Assembly: GCA_036563505.1 (NCBI GenBank)
Contig: DATCMH010000015.1
Coordinates: 62,001-126,000 of the forward strand
Direction of reading: 5' to 3'
Length of the DNA stretch: 64,000 nucleotides
DNA from: DATCMH01 sp036563505
GTDB taxonomy: Bacteria > Pseudomonadota > Alphaproteobacteria > Rhizobiales > Beijerinckiaceae
This document shows, piece by piece, positions 8,967 through 17,954 of the stretch. The translations under genes were made by a program, and so were the position numbers. Position 1 is the first letter of the stretch; every line of letters starts with the position of its first letter. The notes below the pieces were generated by a model, which did no database searches, was not told the DNA's origin, and was given only the letters and a program-made list of their open reading frames with translations.

Positions 8967-10093
8967 GCGGCGCCTCCGGTCATGAGCGTCTTCAAGGCCG
9001 GCGCGATCTCCTGGAGCGGCAGAACGTCGTGGGCGAGCCCCGCCTTGGCGATGCTGCCGGGCATGCCCCAGACCGTGCTCGTCGCCTCGTCCTGCACCAC
9101 CACCGCGCCGCCCGCCTCGACGAGGGCCTTGGCGCCGTGGGTGCCGTCCGACCCCATGCCGGTGAGCACGACCGACAGGGCGGAGGCCCCGATGAGCGCG
9201 GCGGCGTCGCGGAAGAGCACGTCCACGGCCGGCCGGCAGAAGTTGACCTGAGGCCCGTCGTCGAGGCGCAGGACGATCTGTCCGTTCTCCTTGGCGAGAC
9301 CCATGTGGCGCCCGCCCGGCGCCACGTAGATATGTCCGGCTAAGGGCCGCTCGCCGTGAGCGCCCTCCTTCGCCGGCAGGCCAACCTGCGTGCGCAGGTG
9401 GTCGGCGAAGGCGCTCGTGAACACGGGCGGCATGTGCTGGACGACGAGGATCGGCACGCGCTGGGCGGCAAGGCCGAGATGGGAGAGCACCTCGCCCACC
9501 GCCTTCGGACCACCGGTCGAGGCGCCGACGAGCAGGTAGCGCGGCGCAACGGCGAGCGCGCGGGGCCGTGGCGATGGCCGCGGCATCGGCGCTGCGAGCC
9601 TGGCCGCGGCGGGTCGCCCCGGCTCGGCTTGGCCGAGGCGGCGCCGGCGGGACGTCGCCAGTGCCTGGAGTTTCATGACGAGTTCCTCACGGAAGCTCGT
9701 CGACGTGGTGACGTGACGGTTCGATTCAGGTTTCGGCAGATAGTCGACCGCGCCGAGGGACATGCACCTAAGGGAGATGTCGGCGTTGCGCTGGGTCAGG
9801 GTCGAGACCATGACGACCTGAATGTCCGGGCGCTTGGCGAGAAGCAGCGGCAGCGTGCTGATGCCGTCGAGCTCCGGCATGTCGATGTCGAGCAGCACGA
9901 TCTCGGGATCGACCCGGTCGAGCGCGTCGACGGCGGCACGGCCGTTCGAGGCGGTGGTGACGACCTGGAAGGCGCCGCTTTCCTCGAGCCAGCGGGCCAT
10001 AAGGCCGCGGACGACCACGGAGTCGTCGACCACCATGACGCGCGGTCGCGAGGGGGCGGATGACGGCGGGGAGACGGCGAACGCGGCGCTCAT
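8963..10093 (-). CDS. cheB: Chemotaxis protein-glutamate methylesterase CheB
   Basis: A 376-residue two-domain protein. The N-terminal receiver (RVMVVDDSVVVRGLM, phospho-acceptor Asp in EIVLLDIDMPELDG) joins through a proline- and arginine-rich linker to the C-terminal methylesterase/deamidase domain. Its catalytic triad motifs are visible: Ser in LLVGASTGGPKAV, His in VVQHMPPVF, and Asp in TGMGSDGTHGAK. It removes methyl groups from chemoreceptors on phosphorylation by CheA. It sits between cheY (52 bp upstream) and cheR (4-bp overlap). Confidence 0.96.
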   Translation of the reverse strand: MSAAFAVSPPSSAPSRPRVMVVDDSVVVRGLMARWLEESGAFQVVTTASNGRAAVDALDRVDPEIVLLDIDMPELDGISTLPLLLAKRPDIQVVMVSTLTQRNADISLRCMSLGAVDYLPKPESNRHVTTSTSFREELVMKLQALATSRRRRLGQAEPGRPAAARLAAPMPRPSPRPRALAVAPRYLLVGASTGGPKAVGEVLSHLGLAAQRVPILVVQHMPPVFTSAFADHLRTQVGLPAKEGAHGERPLAGHIYVAPGGRHMGLAKENGQIVLRLDDGPQVNFCRPAVDVLFRDAAALIGASALSVVLTGMGSDGTHGAKALVEAGGAVVVQDEATSTVWGMPGSIAKAGLAHDVLPLQEIAPALKTLMTGGAA

Positions 10094-10145
10094 CGGGGCG
10101 GCTTTCGGGTGAGCTTGAAAGGGAGCGTCGGTGTCGCTTGACGGC

Positions 10146-10511
10146 TCAGACGAGCCCGACCTCCTGGAGCTTCGCCGCCATGATCTCCTTGTCGAAGGGC
10201 TTCATGATGTACTCGTCGGCGCCGGCGTGCATGGCGCGCGCGATATGGGCGACGTCGTTCTCCGTGGTGCAGAACACCACTTTCGGCTCGTTGCCGGTGG
10301 GCAGCTGTCGCAGGGCCCGCAGGAACTCGTAGCCGTCCATGACGGGCATGTTCCAGTCGAGGAGCACGGCGTCGGGCATCTGCGAGCGGCAGGCGACGAG
10401 CGCCTGGCTGCCGTCCTCGGCTTCCGAGACGCGGAAGGCGAGCCCTTCGAGGATGCGGCGGGCCACCTTCCGGATGACGGCGGAATCGTCGACAACAAGG
10501 CAATGCTTCAT
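10146..10511 (-). CDS. cheY: Chemotaxis response regulator CheY
   Basis: A 121-residue single receiver domain, the usual CheY length. Acidic pocket residues are in LVVDDSA, the phospho-acceptor is Asp52 in AVLLDWNMPVMDG, the conserved Thr is in VVFCTTENDV, and the Lys is in IMKPFDKE. The C-terminus EIMAAKLQEVGLV is that of alphaproteobacterial CheY-like proteins that act within che operons. The start ATG at 10511 (MKHCLVVDDSAVIRK) is chosen over an upstream start that would add eight unconserved residues. It is located between cheW and cheB. Confidence 0.93.
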   Translation of the reverse strand: MKHCLVVDDSAVIRKVARRILEGLAFRVSEAEDGSQALVACRSQMPDAVLLDWNMPVMDGYEFLRALRQLPTGNEPKVVFCTTENDVAHIARAMHAGADEYIMKPFDKEIMAAKLQEVGLV

Positions 10512-10531
10512 GGCAATGGTCTCCGCGGGCA

Positions 10532-11020
10532 TCAAGCGGCCCGGGCTTCGGCGTCAAAAGCGAGGACGGCGTCGACGTCCAGGATGATGAGGAGCTTGTC
10601 GTCGAGGCGGTGGACGCCCTGCGAGAGCTTCACCCAGCGCTGGTCCATGTGGACCGGGTTCGGCTCGCGGGTCTCGGCCGAGAGCTTCATGACCTCGCCG
10701 ACGCTGTCGATGAGGAGGCCGTAAGACTCGCCCTGGTGCTCGATCCCGACCGCCATCTCCTGAGTGGAGCCGTCGCGGTCCGGCAGGCCGAGCCGCCGGC
10801 GCAGGCACATGGCCGTGACGACCCGGCCGCGCAGGTTCAAGAGCCCCATGATCTCCCGCGGCGCGAGAGGGACGCCCGTGAGCGAGCTCGTGATGAAGAC
10901 GTCGTGGACCCGGTCGATGGGCAGGCCGAACATCTGGCCCGCCACGATCACGGTGACGTACTCGTCGTAGTCGCCGGCGAGCGCCCGGGCGTCCGCGGAA
11001 TTGGCGTTGGCGGCGATCAT
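10532..11020 (-). CDS. cheW: Chemotaxis coupling protein CheW
   Basis: A 162-residue CheW-like domain protein that bridges chemoreceptors and CheA. The conserved elements are YVTVIVAGQMFGLPIDRVHDVF, GLLNLRGRVVTAMCLRRRLGL and GLLIDSVGEVMKL. Its ATG overlaps the cheA stop by 4 bp (11017-11020), indicating coupled translation. The C-terminus is short and carries no extra receiver domain. Confidence 0.95.
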   Translation of the reverse strand: MIAANANSADARALAGDYDEYVTVIVAGQMFGLPIDRVHDVFITSSLTGVPLAPREIMGLLNLRGRVVTAMCLRRRLGLPDRDGSTQEMAVGIEHQGESYGLLIDSVGEVMKLSAETREPNPVHMDQRWVKLSQGVHRLDDKLLIILDVDAVLAFDAEARAA

Positions 11021-13716
11021 GCGGCTTCTCCCAGCGCGGCTTGGGTCTCGGCGAGCGCGGCGACGAGGCCGCTGCGATCGAACTTGGCCACGAATTCGTG
11101 GATCCCGAGGCGTCGGGCTTGGTCGAGCTGGTCGGGGGCGACAGTCGCGGCGAGCGCCACCACCGGCAGGCTCGACGAGCGCGGCTGTCCGCGCATGGCC
11201 TCGACGAGTTGGAAGCCGGAACGCCCGGGCATCTCGATGTCGGTCACGACCACGTCGAAGCGTCCGCCGTTGGCCAGGAGCCCCAAGGCTTCGTCGGCGC
11301 TCGCGGCCGTGGCGACCCGGTAACCGGCCGCCTTCAGCACGGGGCTCAGCATCTCGCGGAAGAAGGCCGAGTCGTCGACCAGCAGCACGGTTCGCGGCGC
11401 CGCGGCCTTGACCGGGCCGGAGCGGGTCCAGTCCTCGTGAGCGAGCGGCAGGTAATGCGCGACGTTGACGATCTCGGTCGCCCGGCCCCGCACCACGGCC
11501 GAGCCGACGAGGTCGGAACGGTCGGCGACGAGCTCGATGTCGAGCCGCTCCTCGACGATGTCGACGATCTCGTCGACGACGAGCCCCATCGAGCGCTCAC
11601 CGTCGGAGAAGACGACGAGGGCCTGGGCTCCCTCGCGCTTGAGGGCCACAGCGGGATCCGCCGGAACGAGGGGCATGAGGCGCCCGCGATACTGAACGAG
11701 CGGCCGGCCGCCGACCCATTCGATCTTAGCGGCGTCGATCTCCTCGAGCCGCGTGACGAGGGAGAGCGGAACGGCTTTCAAGCTCTCGCCGCCGCCGCGG
11801 AACACGAGGAGCGTGACGCTGTCCGCCTCGTCGTGGGCCTCGTCCTCCGCAACCTCCTCCGTGTGGAGCTGGTTCTCGGCGGTGCCCGAGCCCACCATCT
11901 TGGCGATGCCGTTGGGGTCGATGATGAGCACCACGGCGCCGTCGCCGAGGATCGTGTTGCCGGAGAAGAGCTGGATGTGGCGAAGCTTCGTCGACATCGG
12001 CTTCACGACGATTTCTTCCGTGTGGAAGACCCCGTCGACGAGGATGCCGAAGCGCTGGCGGCCGACCTGGGTCACCACGACGAAGCCCTCGTCGCCCGGC
12101 TCCTCGGCGCCGGCGAGCCCCAGCACCTTCGAGATCGGCACGATGGGCAGGAGCCGGTCGCGCAGACGAAGCACGGGTGTGCCGTTGATGCGCTCGATCG
12201 CGTGGTCCGACCCCGGGCGCACCCGCACGAGTTCGAGCACCGCCACCTGCGGGATGGCGTAGCGCTGGTCCTTCGCCGAGACGATGAGCGCCGCGACGAT
12301 GGCGAGCGTCAGGGGGATCTTGATCGTGAAGACCGTGCCCTTGCCCTGCTCGGAGCGGATCTCGATGGTCCCGCCGATGAGCTCGATGTTGGTCTTGACG
12401 ACGTCCATGCCGACGCCGCGGCCGGAGACGGCGGTGATCTGCTTGGCCGTCGAGAAGCCCGGGTGGAAGATGAACTTGGCGACCTGAGCGTCGCTCATGC
12501 GCTCGGCTTCGGACTCGCTGGCGAGCCCGCGCTCGGCCATCTTGCGGCGGATCGCGGCGTAGTCGAGCCCCTTGCCGTCGTCGGCGATCTCGATCGTGAT
12601 CGTGCCGCCCTCGTGATAGGCGTTGAGGCGGATCGTGCCCTTCTCGGGCTTTCCGGCGGCCTTGCGCTCCAGGGCGCTCTCGATGCCGTGGTCGGCGGAG
12701 TTCCTCACCATGTGGGTGAGCGGGTCCTTGATGACCTCGAGCACTTGGCGGTCGAGCTCGGTCTCGGCGCCCTGCATCACGAGCTCGATCTTCTTGCCGA
12801 GTTCGCCGGAGAGGTCGCGGACGACGCGCGGCAGCTTCTGCCACGCCGTGCCGATCGGCTGCATGCGGGTCTTCATGACCCCTTCCTGCAGCTCGGCGGT
12901 CACGTGGGAGAGGCGCTGCAGCGGGACCTTGTAGGCGCTGTCGTCGTGACGCCGGGCGATCTCGAGGAGCTGGTTGCGGGTCAGCACGAGTTCCGAGACC
13001 ATGGTCATCAGGTGCTCAAGCGTGTCGACCGAGACGCGGATCGTCTGGACCTTGGACACAGCGTTCTCGCCGCCCTCGCCGGGCTCGATCCGCTCGACCT
13101 TGTCGGCCCTCATCGGGACGACGGTAGAGGGCTCCGGGACCGTGGCGGGCTCGGCATTGGCCGTCACCGGCTCGGGAGCGGTGGTCGTTGCGGCGACCGG
13201 CGCGGGCAGCGCGAACTCGTCCGGTCCCTCCGCCTCGAGGAAGGCCCGCTCGAGATCCTCGAGGGACACTTCGCCGGGCTTCAAGGCGCGCTCGACGATC
13301 GGGGGCAGCTCGGGTTCGGCGACGGGCACCGGAGCGGGGATCTGTCCCTCCGCCATGCGTTCCAGGTCGCCGATGAGGTCCTGGTCGACCCCCTCCGGCT
13401 CGGCGGCGGTGCGCTCGAGCTCGGCCAGGATCTCCTTGATGCGGTCGAGGGTGGCGAGGATGATGGAGACGGCCTGGGTTGTGACGGGCATGCCGTCACG
13501 GAACTTGCCCATCAAGGTTTCGGCGGCGTGGGCCAGGGTCTCGAGGCGCGGCAGGCCGAGAAAACCGCAGGTGCCTTTGATCGTGTGGACGAGCCGGAAG
13601 ATGTTGGCGAGAATTTTCTCGTTGTTCGGGTCGCGCTCGAACCGAACCAGTTCCACGTCGACCGTATCGAGGTGCTCCCCCGTTTCGGTCAGGAACTCGC
13701 GCAACAGATCGTCCAT
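11017..13716 (-). CDS. cheA: Chemotaxis histidine kinase CheA with extra CheW-like and receiver domains
   Basis: An 899-residue kinase, longer than the 650-700 residues of classical CheA. In order: HPt domain with phospho-acceptor His44 (LVHTIKGTCGFLG), acidic/proline linker (about 110-210), dimerisation helices, ATPase domain (NSADHGIESALER, IADDGKGLD, GRGVGMDVVKTNI), a CheW-like P5 domain, a second CheW-like segment (about residues 640-770), and a C-terminal receiver (TVLLVDDSAFFREM, Asp in VVVTDIEMPGRSG). The attached receiver may act as a phosphate sink or internal regulator. It is preceded by chpT and followed by cheW with a 4-bp overlap. Confidence 0.95.
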   Translation of the reverse strand: MDDLLREFLTETGEHLDTVDVELVRFERDPNNEKILANIFRLVHTIKGTCGFLGLPRLETLAHAAETLMGKFRDGMPVTTQAVSIILATLDRIKEILAELERTAAEPEGVDQDLIGDLERMAEGQIPAPVPVAEPELPPIVERALKPGEVSLEDLERAFLEAEGPDEFALPAPVAATTTAPEPVTANAEPATVPEPSTVVPMRADKVERIEPGEGGENAVSKVQTIRVSVDTLEHLMTMVSELVLTRNQLLEIARRHDDSAYKVPLQRLSHVTAELQEGVMKTRMQPIGTAWQKLPRVVRDLSGELGKKIELVMQGAETELDRQVLEVIKDPLTHMVRNSADHGIESALERKAAGKPEKGTIRLNAYHEGGTITIEIADDGKGLDYAAIRRKMAERGLASESEAERMSDAQVAKFIFHPGFSTAKQITAVSGRGVGMDVVKTNIELIGGTIEIRSEQGKGTVFTIKIPLTLAIVAALIVSAKDQRYAIPQVAVLELVRVRPGSDHAIERINGTPVLRLRDRLLPIVPISKVLGLAGAEEPGDEGFVVVTQVGRQRFGILVDGVFHTEEIVVKPMSTKLRHIQLFSGNTILGDGAVVLIIDPNGIAKMVGSGTAENQLHTEEVAEDEAHDEADSVTLLVFRGGGESLKAVPLSLVTRLEEIDAAKIEWVGGRPLVQYRGRLMPLVPADPAVALKREGAQALVVFSDGERSMGLVVDEIVDIVEERLDIELVADRSDLVGSAVVRGRATEIVNVAHYLPLAHEDWTRSGPVKAAAPRTVLLVDDSAFFREMLSPVLKAAGYRVATAASADEALGLLANGGRFDVVVTDIEMPGRSGFQLVEAMRGQPRSSSLPVVALAATVAPDQLDQARRLGIHEFVAKFDRSGLVAALAETQAALGEAA

Positions 13717-13808
13717 CCGACTACTCTACTCAACGCTGGAAGGCCCGCGTCGAGAAGTGTCGCCTGGATGCGTTTATGATCCCTTTCGGCGATTCGCGTT
13801 TTTTCGGA

Positions 13809-14480
13809 TCAGGCCGGCAAGGCCCTGATCGTGACCTCGTCACCCTCGATCGAGAACGCCACGCTCATGCCGGCCGCCCGGGCGACGAGCCCGGCGTAGA
13901 AGGCTTGGATGCCGTGCGCGTCGACGGTGCCACTCTCGGGCGCACCGGCCAAGAGTCCCTGCACATGGTTCGGGATGCGCGCGTTCGGCCCCTTCGAGAG
14001 GAGTAAATACTCACAGCGCTCCGCGTCGCCCGTCACCGCGACGGTGATCGAACCGCCCCGCGGGATGGCACCCGTCGCGACCACGACGAGGTTCAGCAGG
14101 AGCTTGACCTTGTTCTTCGGGAAGAGCGCCCGCGGCGCCGACCAAGACAGGGTGATCTTGTCATCCTGGAACATGCCCCGGGCCACCTGCTCGGCGTCGC
14201 CCAGATCGATGGACGCGCCGGCCGATCCCGCCGCGCCGAAGGCGAGACGCGCGAATTGGAGCCGTGCCGAGGCCTGGCGCGAGCTCTTGCGGATCAGGTC
14301 GAGGGCGAAATCCTTCATCGCGGGATCGCTCTCGTCCTCCAGGACCTCGAGCCCGTTCACGATGGCGCCCACGGGCGAGATCACGTCGTGACACACCCGG
14401 GAGCACAGGAGAGCCGCGAGATCGAGCGCGTCGAGCGTGACCGGGGTCGCGGGAGGCAGCTCCGAGGCGGGATCGGACAT
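13809..14480 (-). CDS. chpT: Histidine phosphotransferase ChpT
   Basis: A 223-residue dimeric phosphotransferase that passes phosphate from the hybrid kinase CckA to CtrA and CpdR. The N-terminal dimerisation helix carries His31 in LLCSRVCHDVISPVGAIVNG, the ChpT signature. The C-terminal part is a degenerate ATPase-like fold (NKVKLLLNLVVVATGAIPRGG) lacking the G-box for ATP binding, as expected for this family. It is encoded 92 bp upstream of cheA on the same strand, which may place the cell-cycle relay component in the chemotaxis transcription unit. Confidence 0.93.
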   Translation of the reverse strand: MSDPASELPPATPVTLDALDLAALLCSRVCHDVISPVGAIVNGLEVLEDESDPAMKDFALDLIRKSSRQASARLQFARLAFGAAGSAGASIDLGDAEQVARGMFQDDKITLSWSAPRALFPKNKVKLLLNLVVVATGAIPRGGSITVAVTGDAERCEYLLLSKGPNARIPNHVQGLLAGAPESGTVDAHGIQAFYAGLVARAAGMSVAFSIEGDEVTIRALPA

Positions 14481-14627
14481 GGGGGAACGGTCTCTCGCGG
14501 ATGGGACCGACGCGGCACGTCGGGAACGATGGTGCGATAGCCGGCATTGAGCCGGTTGAAAAGGTGACGAAGTGTCGACAGGCTAGAGATCCCGCGAGAG
14601 CGGTAAGGGATCGGGTAACGGATCGCC

Positions 14628-15449
14628 ATGAGGCTCGACGAAGAGGCGCGGGACGAAATCGCCGCCAAGCTCACCGATGTCGCGGTCGAGGCCGGGCGCC
14701 TCCTGCGCGCCATGGAGCGCCCCGGGGCGGATCATCGGCTCAAGAGCGACGGCAGCCCGACGACGGACGCGGATCTCGCCGCCGAAACCCTCATCATCGA
14801 GCGCTTGGGCGTCCTGTGGCCCGAGATCCCGGTCGTCGCCGAGGAAACCTCGAACGCGGCGCTGCCGGGCGACCTCTTCTTCCTCGTCGACCCCCTCGAC
14901 GGGACGCGCGACTACCTGCACGGCACCGGCGAGTACACCGTGAACATCGCGCTCGTCGCGGCGGGACGACCGGCCGCCTCCTGCGTCGTTGCGCCGGCCC
15001 TCGCCAGGGCCTGGGCTGCAGGACGAACGACGCGGGAGAGCACGATCTCGGAGAGCGGCGCGTTCGACTGGCGCGAGGTCAGGGTCCGCCAGACGCCTCC
15101 CGACGGGCTCGTCGCCCTGGTGAGCCGCCGCCATGGCGACGCGGCCACGGAAGCCTGCCTGTCGACCCTGTCGATCGGCACCCGCCGGACGGCCTCGTCG
15201 GCCCTCAAGTTCTGCCTGATCGCTTCGGGCGAGGCCGACATCTATGTTCGCTGCGGTCCGACGATGGAGTGGGACACCGCGGCCGGCGACCACATCCTCA
15301 CCCGGGCCGGCGGAACCGTCGTCAAAGGCGGCGGCGGGGTGATGACCTACGGCCACCACGGGCGGGGCTACGTCAACGGCCCCTTCGCGGCTTTGGGCGA
15401 CCCGTCGCTCTCGGCCCAGCTGAACCTGCCGATGCCCGCGGCGGCCTGA
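14628..15449 (+). CDS. cysQ: Inositol-monophosphatase-family phosphatase, CysQ-like (3'(2'),5'-bisphosphate nucleotidase)
   Basis: A 273-residue Mg-dependent phosphatase. Metal-binding motifs seen are VVAEETSN, LVDPLDGTRDYLHGTGEYTVNIAL and the C-terminal MEWDTAAGDHILTRAGG. The combination, especially EYTVNIAL and MEWDTAAGD, favours the CysQ branch, which hydrolyses the sulfate-assimilation by-product PAP, over inositol phosphatases; this is a family-level call. It stands alone, divergent from chpT with a 147-bp gap, and converges with the YHS gene 9 bp away. Confidence 0.85.
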   Translation: MRLDEEARDEIAAKLTDVAVEAGRLLRAMERPGADHRLKSDGSPTTDADLAAETLIIERLGVLWPEIPVVAEETSNAALPGDLFFLVDPLDGTRDYLHGTGEYTVNIALVAAGRPAASCVVAPALARAWAAGRTTRESTISESGAFDWREVRVRQTPPDGLVALVSRRHGDAATEACLSTLSIGTRRTASSALKFCLIASGEADIYVRCGPTMEWDTAAGDHILTRAGGTVVKGGGGVMTYGHHGRGYVNGPFAALGDPSLSAQLNLPMPAAA

Positions 15450-15458
15450 GAACCTCCG

Positions 15459-15953
15459 TCAGGGGTGGACGAGTTCCCGGCGCAGTTCTGGCCAGCGCGC
15501 CTCCGCGGCGCGGCCGAGGTCCGGATCGGCCTCGAATTGCGCCCGTGCATCGGCCGTGCGGAAGAGGTAGAGCCCGCCGCCGCGAACGGAGGCGAGCATC
15601 GGATCGGCCTCGACGAGGAGGCCCCGCGCGGCCGCGAGGGCGTCGTGGCCGCCGAGCCGCGGGCCATACGAGTGCGGGTTCGCTGCGAAGGCCGCCCGGT
15701 TCGCCTCGCTCGAGAAGCGCCACGCGACCCCGCCCCAGAGATGCTCGATCTCCGCGCGCCCCGGCGCGGGCCGGCCAAGATGATACGAAACGGGATCGAA
15801 GCCGCCCAGGGCCAAACCCGACGCTCCGTGCTCGGCGAAGGTCTCGACGGCGCCGATGACCGGCGGCAACGGGAGACCCAGCGCTCTTCCGGGAAACAGG
15901 CCGCAGAGCGCGAGGCCGACCGCGAGCGCGGCCGTTCGTCCGCCTTGAGACAT
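15459..15953 (-). CDS. Exported YHS-domain protein
   Basis: A 164-residue protein with a signal peptide (MSQGGRTAALAVGLALCGLFPGRALG) and a YHS-like domain. The core LALGGFDPVSYHLGRPAPG, HLWGGVAWRFSSEANRAAFAANPHSYGPRLGGHDA is the pattern of YHS proteins, in which a Tyr-His-Ser or Tyr-His pair is proposed to bind metal. Such proteins are common next to redox or metal genes; none is adjacent here, so the role is unknown. Confidence 0.8.
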   Translation of the reverse strand: MSQGGRTAALAVGLALCGLFPGRALGLPLPPVIGAVETFAEHGASGLALGGFDPVSYHLGRPAPGRAEIEHLWGGVAWRFSSEANRAAFAANPHSYGPRLGGHDALAAARGLLVEADPMLASVRGGGLYLFRTADARAQFEADPDLGRAAEARWPELRRELVHP

Positions 15954-16097
15954 TGTTAGCCTTATCCGAGTGACAATGAGGTTCGCGGAGCCGCGGCCGG
16001 GCGAGAACTGGACCAGCCCGATCGCGCGTCGCGGCGGACCATGCGGCGCGACCGCCTAACGTTTCCTGACACCGTTCCGGACAAAGGGTTTCAACTC

Positions 16098-16712
16098 ATG
16101 CGAGAGCACAGATTGCGGGCCGGCATCGGGGCCCTGGCTCTTCTCGCGGCGAGCGCCGCCCTCATCTCGACGCCGGCCGAGGCCCAAGGCGCCCGGCCGA
16201 CGCGTGTCCAGGCCGAAGCGGGCGAGCCCGGCACGTTCAGCACGGGCGAGCTCGTCGATTCCGGACATCAATTCTTCGGCACGGTCTCCCGCAGCCTCGC
16301 CCTGACGGTCCAGGAAGCGGTCCGGCGCTGGGGCGAGCCGAACGGGTACGTGCTCGGCGAAGAGGCGGCGGGCGCCTTCTTCGGCGGTCTGCGCTACGGC
16401 GAGGGCACGCTCTACACGCGGGGCGCGGGTCGCCGCCGGGTGTTCTGGCAGGGTCCTTCGCTCGGCTTCGACGTCGGCGGCGAGGGGGCGCGCACCATGA
16501 TGCTCGTCTACAACATGCCGTCGAAGGAGGCGCTCTTCCGGCGCTTCGTCGGCGTCGACGGGTCCGCCTACCTCGTGGGCGGCTTCGGCATGACGGCGGC
16601 GATGGCCGACGAGATGGTGGTGGTGCCGATCCGCTCCGGCGTCGGCGCGAGGCTCGGAGTCAACCTCGGCTACCTCAAGTTCACCAGCGAAGCGACCTGG
16701 AACCCGTTCTAG
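16098..16712 (+). CDS. eipA: Envelope integrity protein EipA (DUF1134)
   Basis: A 204-residue periplasmic protein of family DUF1134, called EipA in Brucella, where it supports envelope stress resistance. A signal peptide (MREHRLRAGIGALALLAASAALISTPAEAQ) is followed by the compact beta-barrel domain with STGELVDSGHQFFGTVSRSL, EEAAGAFFGGLRYGEGTLYT, FWQGPSLGFDVGGEG and the C-terminal LGVNLGYLKFTSEATWNPF, which is nearly invariant in the family. The start ATG at 16098 is set by the signal peptide; the in-frame start at 16041 adds non-signal residues. Confidence 0.92.
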   Translation: MREHRLRAGIGALALLAASAALISTPAEAQGARPTRVQAEAGEPGTFSTGELVDSGHQFFGTVSRSLALTVQEAVRRWGEPNGYVLGEEAAGAFFGGLRYGEGTLYTRGAGRRRVFWQGPSLGFDVGGEGARTMMLVYNMPSKEALFRRFVGVDGSAYLVGGFGMTAAMADEMVVVPIRSGVGARLGVNLGYLKFTSEATWNPF

Positions 16713-16812
16713 CCCGGCGCATTGTCCGGGAGGCTCGAACGCGCTGGCATCATCGGCCGGCGCGTGGCAGGGTGCGGCCCGGCAAACCGACAGGAGCGAG
16801 GCGCGCGGCCCG

Positions 16813-17838
16813 GTGATCGAGAGCATCATGATCTTCGGGCTCGGGTTCCTCGCGGCGACCCTGCTCGCACTCCTCATTTTCCCGGCGGTCAACCGGCGCG
16901 CCGAGCGCTTGTCGCGCCGCCGGCTCGAAGCCTTGTTCCCGCTCTCCATCGCTGAGATCACGGCCGAGAAGGACCACCTGCGCGCCGAATTCGCAGTCCT
17001 GCAGCGCCAATTCGAGCAGAAAGCGGAGCTGGCGCTGGCGGCCAAGCACGAGTCGCAGGGAGAGCTCGGGCGCCGGGCCGTGCGCATCCACGCGCTCGAG
17101 ACCGACCTGAAGACCCGGGACGAACGGATCGGGGCGCTCGAGGCCGACCTCGCCGAGACGCGCCGGCGCCTCGCGATGACGGAGGAGGATCTCTCCGGAA
17201 CGCGGCATTCCCTCGACCTCACGCGCGACACCCTCGGCGCCATCGAGGAGGCGCACCGGCGAACCCTCGACGAGCTCGGCTCGACCCGCACCACGCTGGA
17301 GACCACGGCCACCCAGCTCGCCGAGACGCGCACGAGCCTGGAGAGCACCCGCGAGCGCCTCACCAAGCGCGATGGCGACTTCGCCGACCTGCTTCGCCGT
17401 CACAACGAGACCCTGAGCGACCTCGACGCGCGGCGCATCACCATCTCGGACCTCGAGACCCGTCTCTCGACGCAAACGACGCGCGGCGACGAGTATGAGC
17501 GGGCCTTGAGCGACGCGCGGGCCGCGCTCACCGCGGAGCGCGGACGCCTGTCCGACCTCGCCAAGGGGCTCGTGACGGAGCAGGAGCGGGCGCTGTCCCT
17601 CGAGCAGCGTCTGCGGGCTGCGGAGACGGAACGCGAGACACATGCCGCCGAGGCGGCGCGGCTCATGGCCCAGATCGCGGAGCAGCCGGCCGTGGCTGCG
17701 GCCGATCCGTCCGACGCGACGCGCGACACCGCGCTCCTGCGCCGCCTCGATGAGGTCGCCGACGCCATCATGGCCCGAGGCGAGCCGGCGCCGGTCGAGA
17801 CCGTGCGAGAGCCCGCACGCCGCAGCGCCAAGCGCTGA
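16813..17838 (+). CDS. Membrane-anchored coiled-coil protein of unknown function
   Basis: A 341-residue protein beginning at GTG. One N-terminal transmembrane helix (IMIFGLGFLAATLLALLIFPAV) is followed by a basic RRAERLSRRRLEALFP stretch and a very long coiled coil (about residues 50-280) with repeated segments such as LAETRTSLESTRERL. The C-terminus is basic and probably disordered. The architecture suggests a cytoplasmic scaffold hung from the inner membrane, superficially like RmuC or YhcB, but no nuclease or other catalytic domain is seen. No function is assigned. It follows eipA by 100 bp on the same strand. Confidence 0.75.
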   Translation: MIESIMIFGLGFLAATLLALLIFPAVNRRAERLSRRRLEALFPLSIAEITAEKDHLRAEFAVLQRQFEQKAELALAAKHESQGELGRRAVRIHALETDLKTRDERIGALEADLAETRRRLAMTEEDLSGTRHSLDLTRDTLGAIEEAHRRTLDELGSTRTTLETTATQLAETRTSLESTRERLTKRDGDFADLLRRHNETLSDLDARRITISDLETRLSTQTTRGDEYERALSDARAALTAERGRLSDLAKGLVTEQERALSLEQRLRAAETERETHAAEAARLMAQIAEQPAVAAADPSDATRDTALLRRLDEVADAIMARGEPAPVETVREPARRSAKR

Positions 17839-17954
17839 TCCCGCGAACCCGAGTCCAAAGTCGCCACCAGAACGGCGCGCGATTCGTTTGACTTGGCTCG
17901 CCCGGCCATGCTGCGATGCGGCACACAGCTGATAGGCGGCATCGGAGGGGGATC

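Noticed and set aside
11041..13779. A 912-codon open frame on the plus strand opposite cheA
   Set aside because: It is the antisense shadow of a clear CheA reading frame in high-GC DNA, with Asp/His/Arg-rich composition and no domain.
13796..13804. Run of Ts at 13800 as a terminator between chpT and cheA
   Set aside because: No GC stem precedes it on either strand, and both genes run across on the minus strand.
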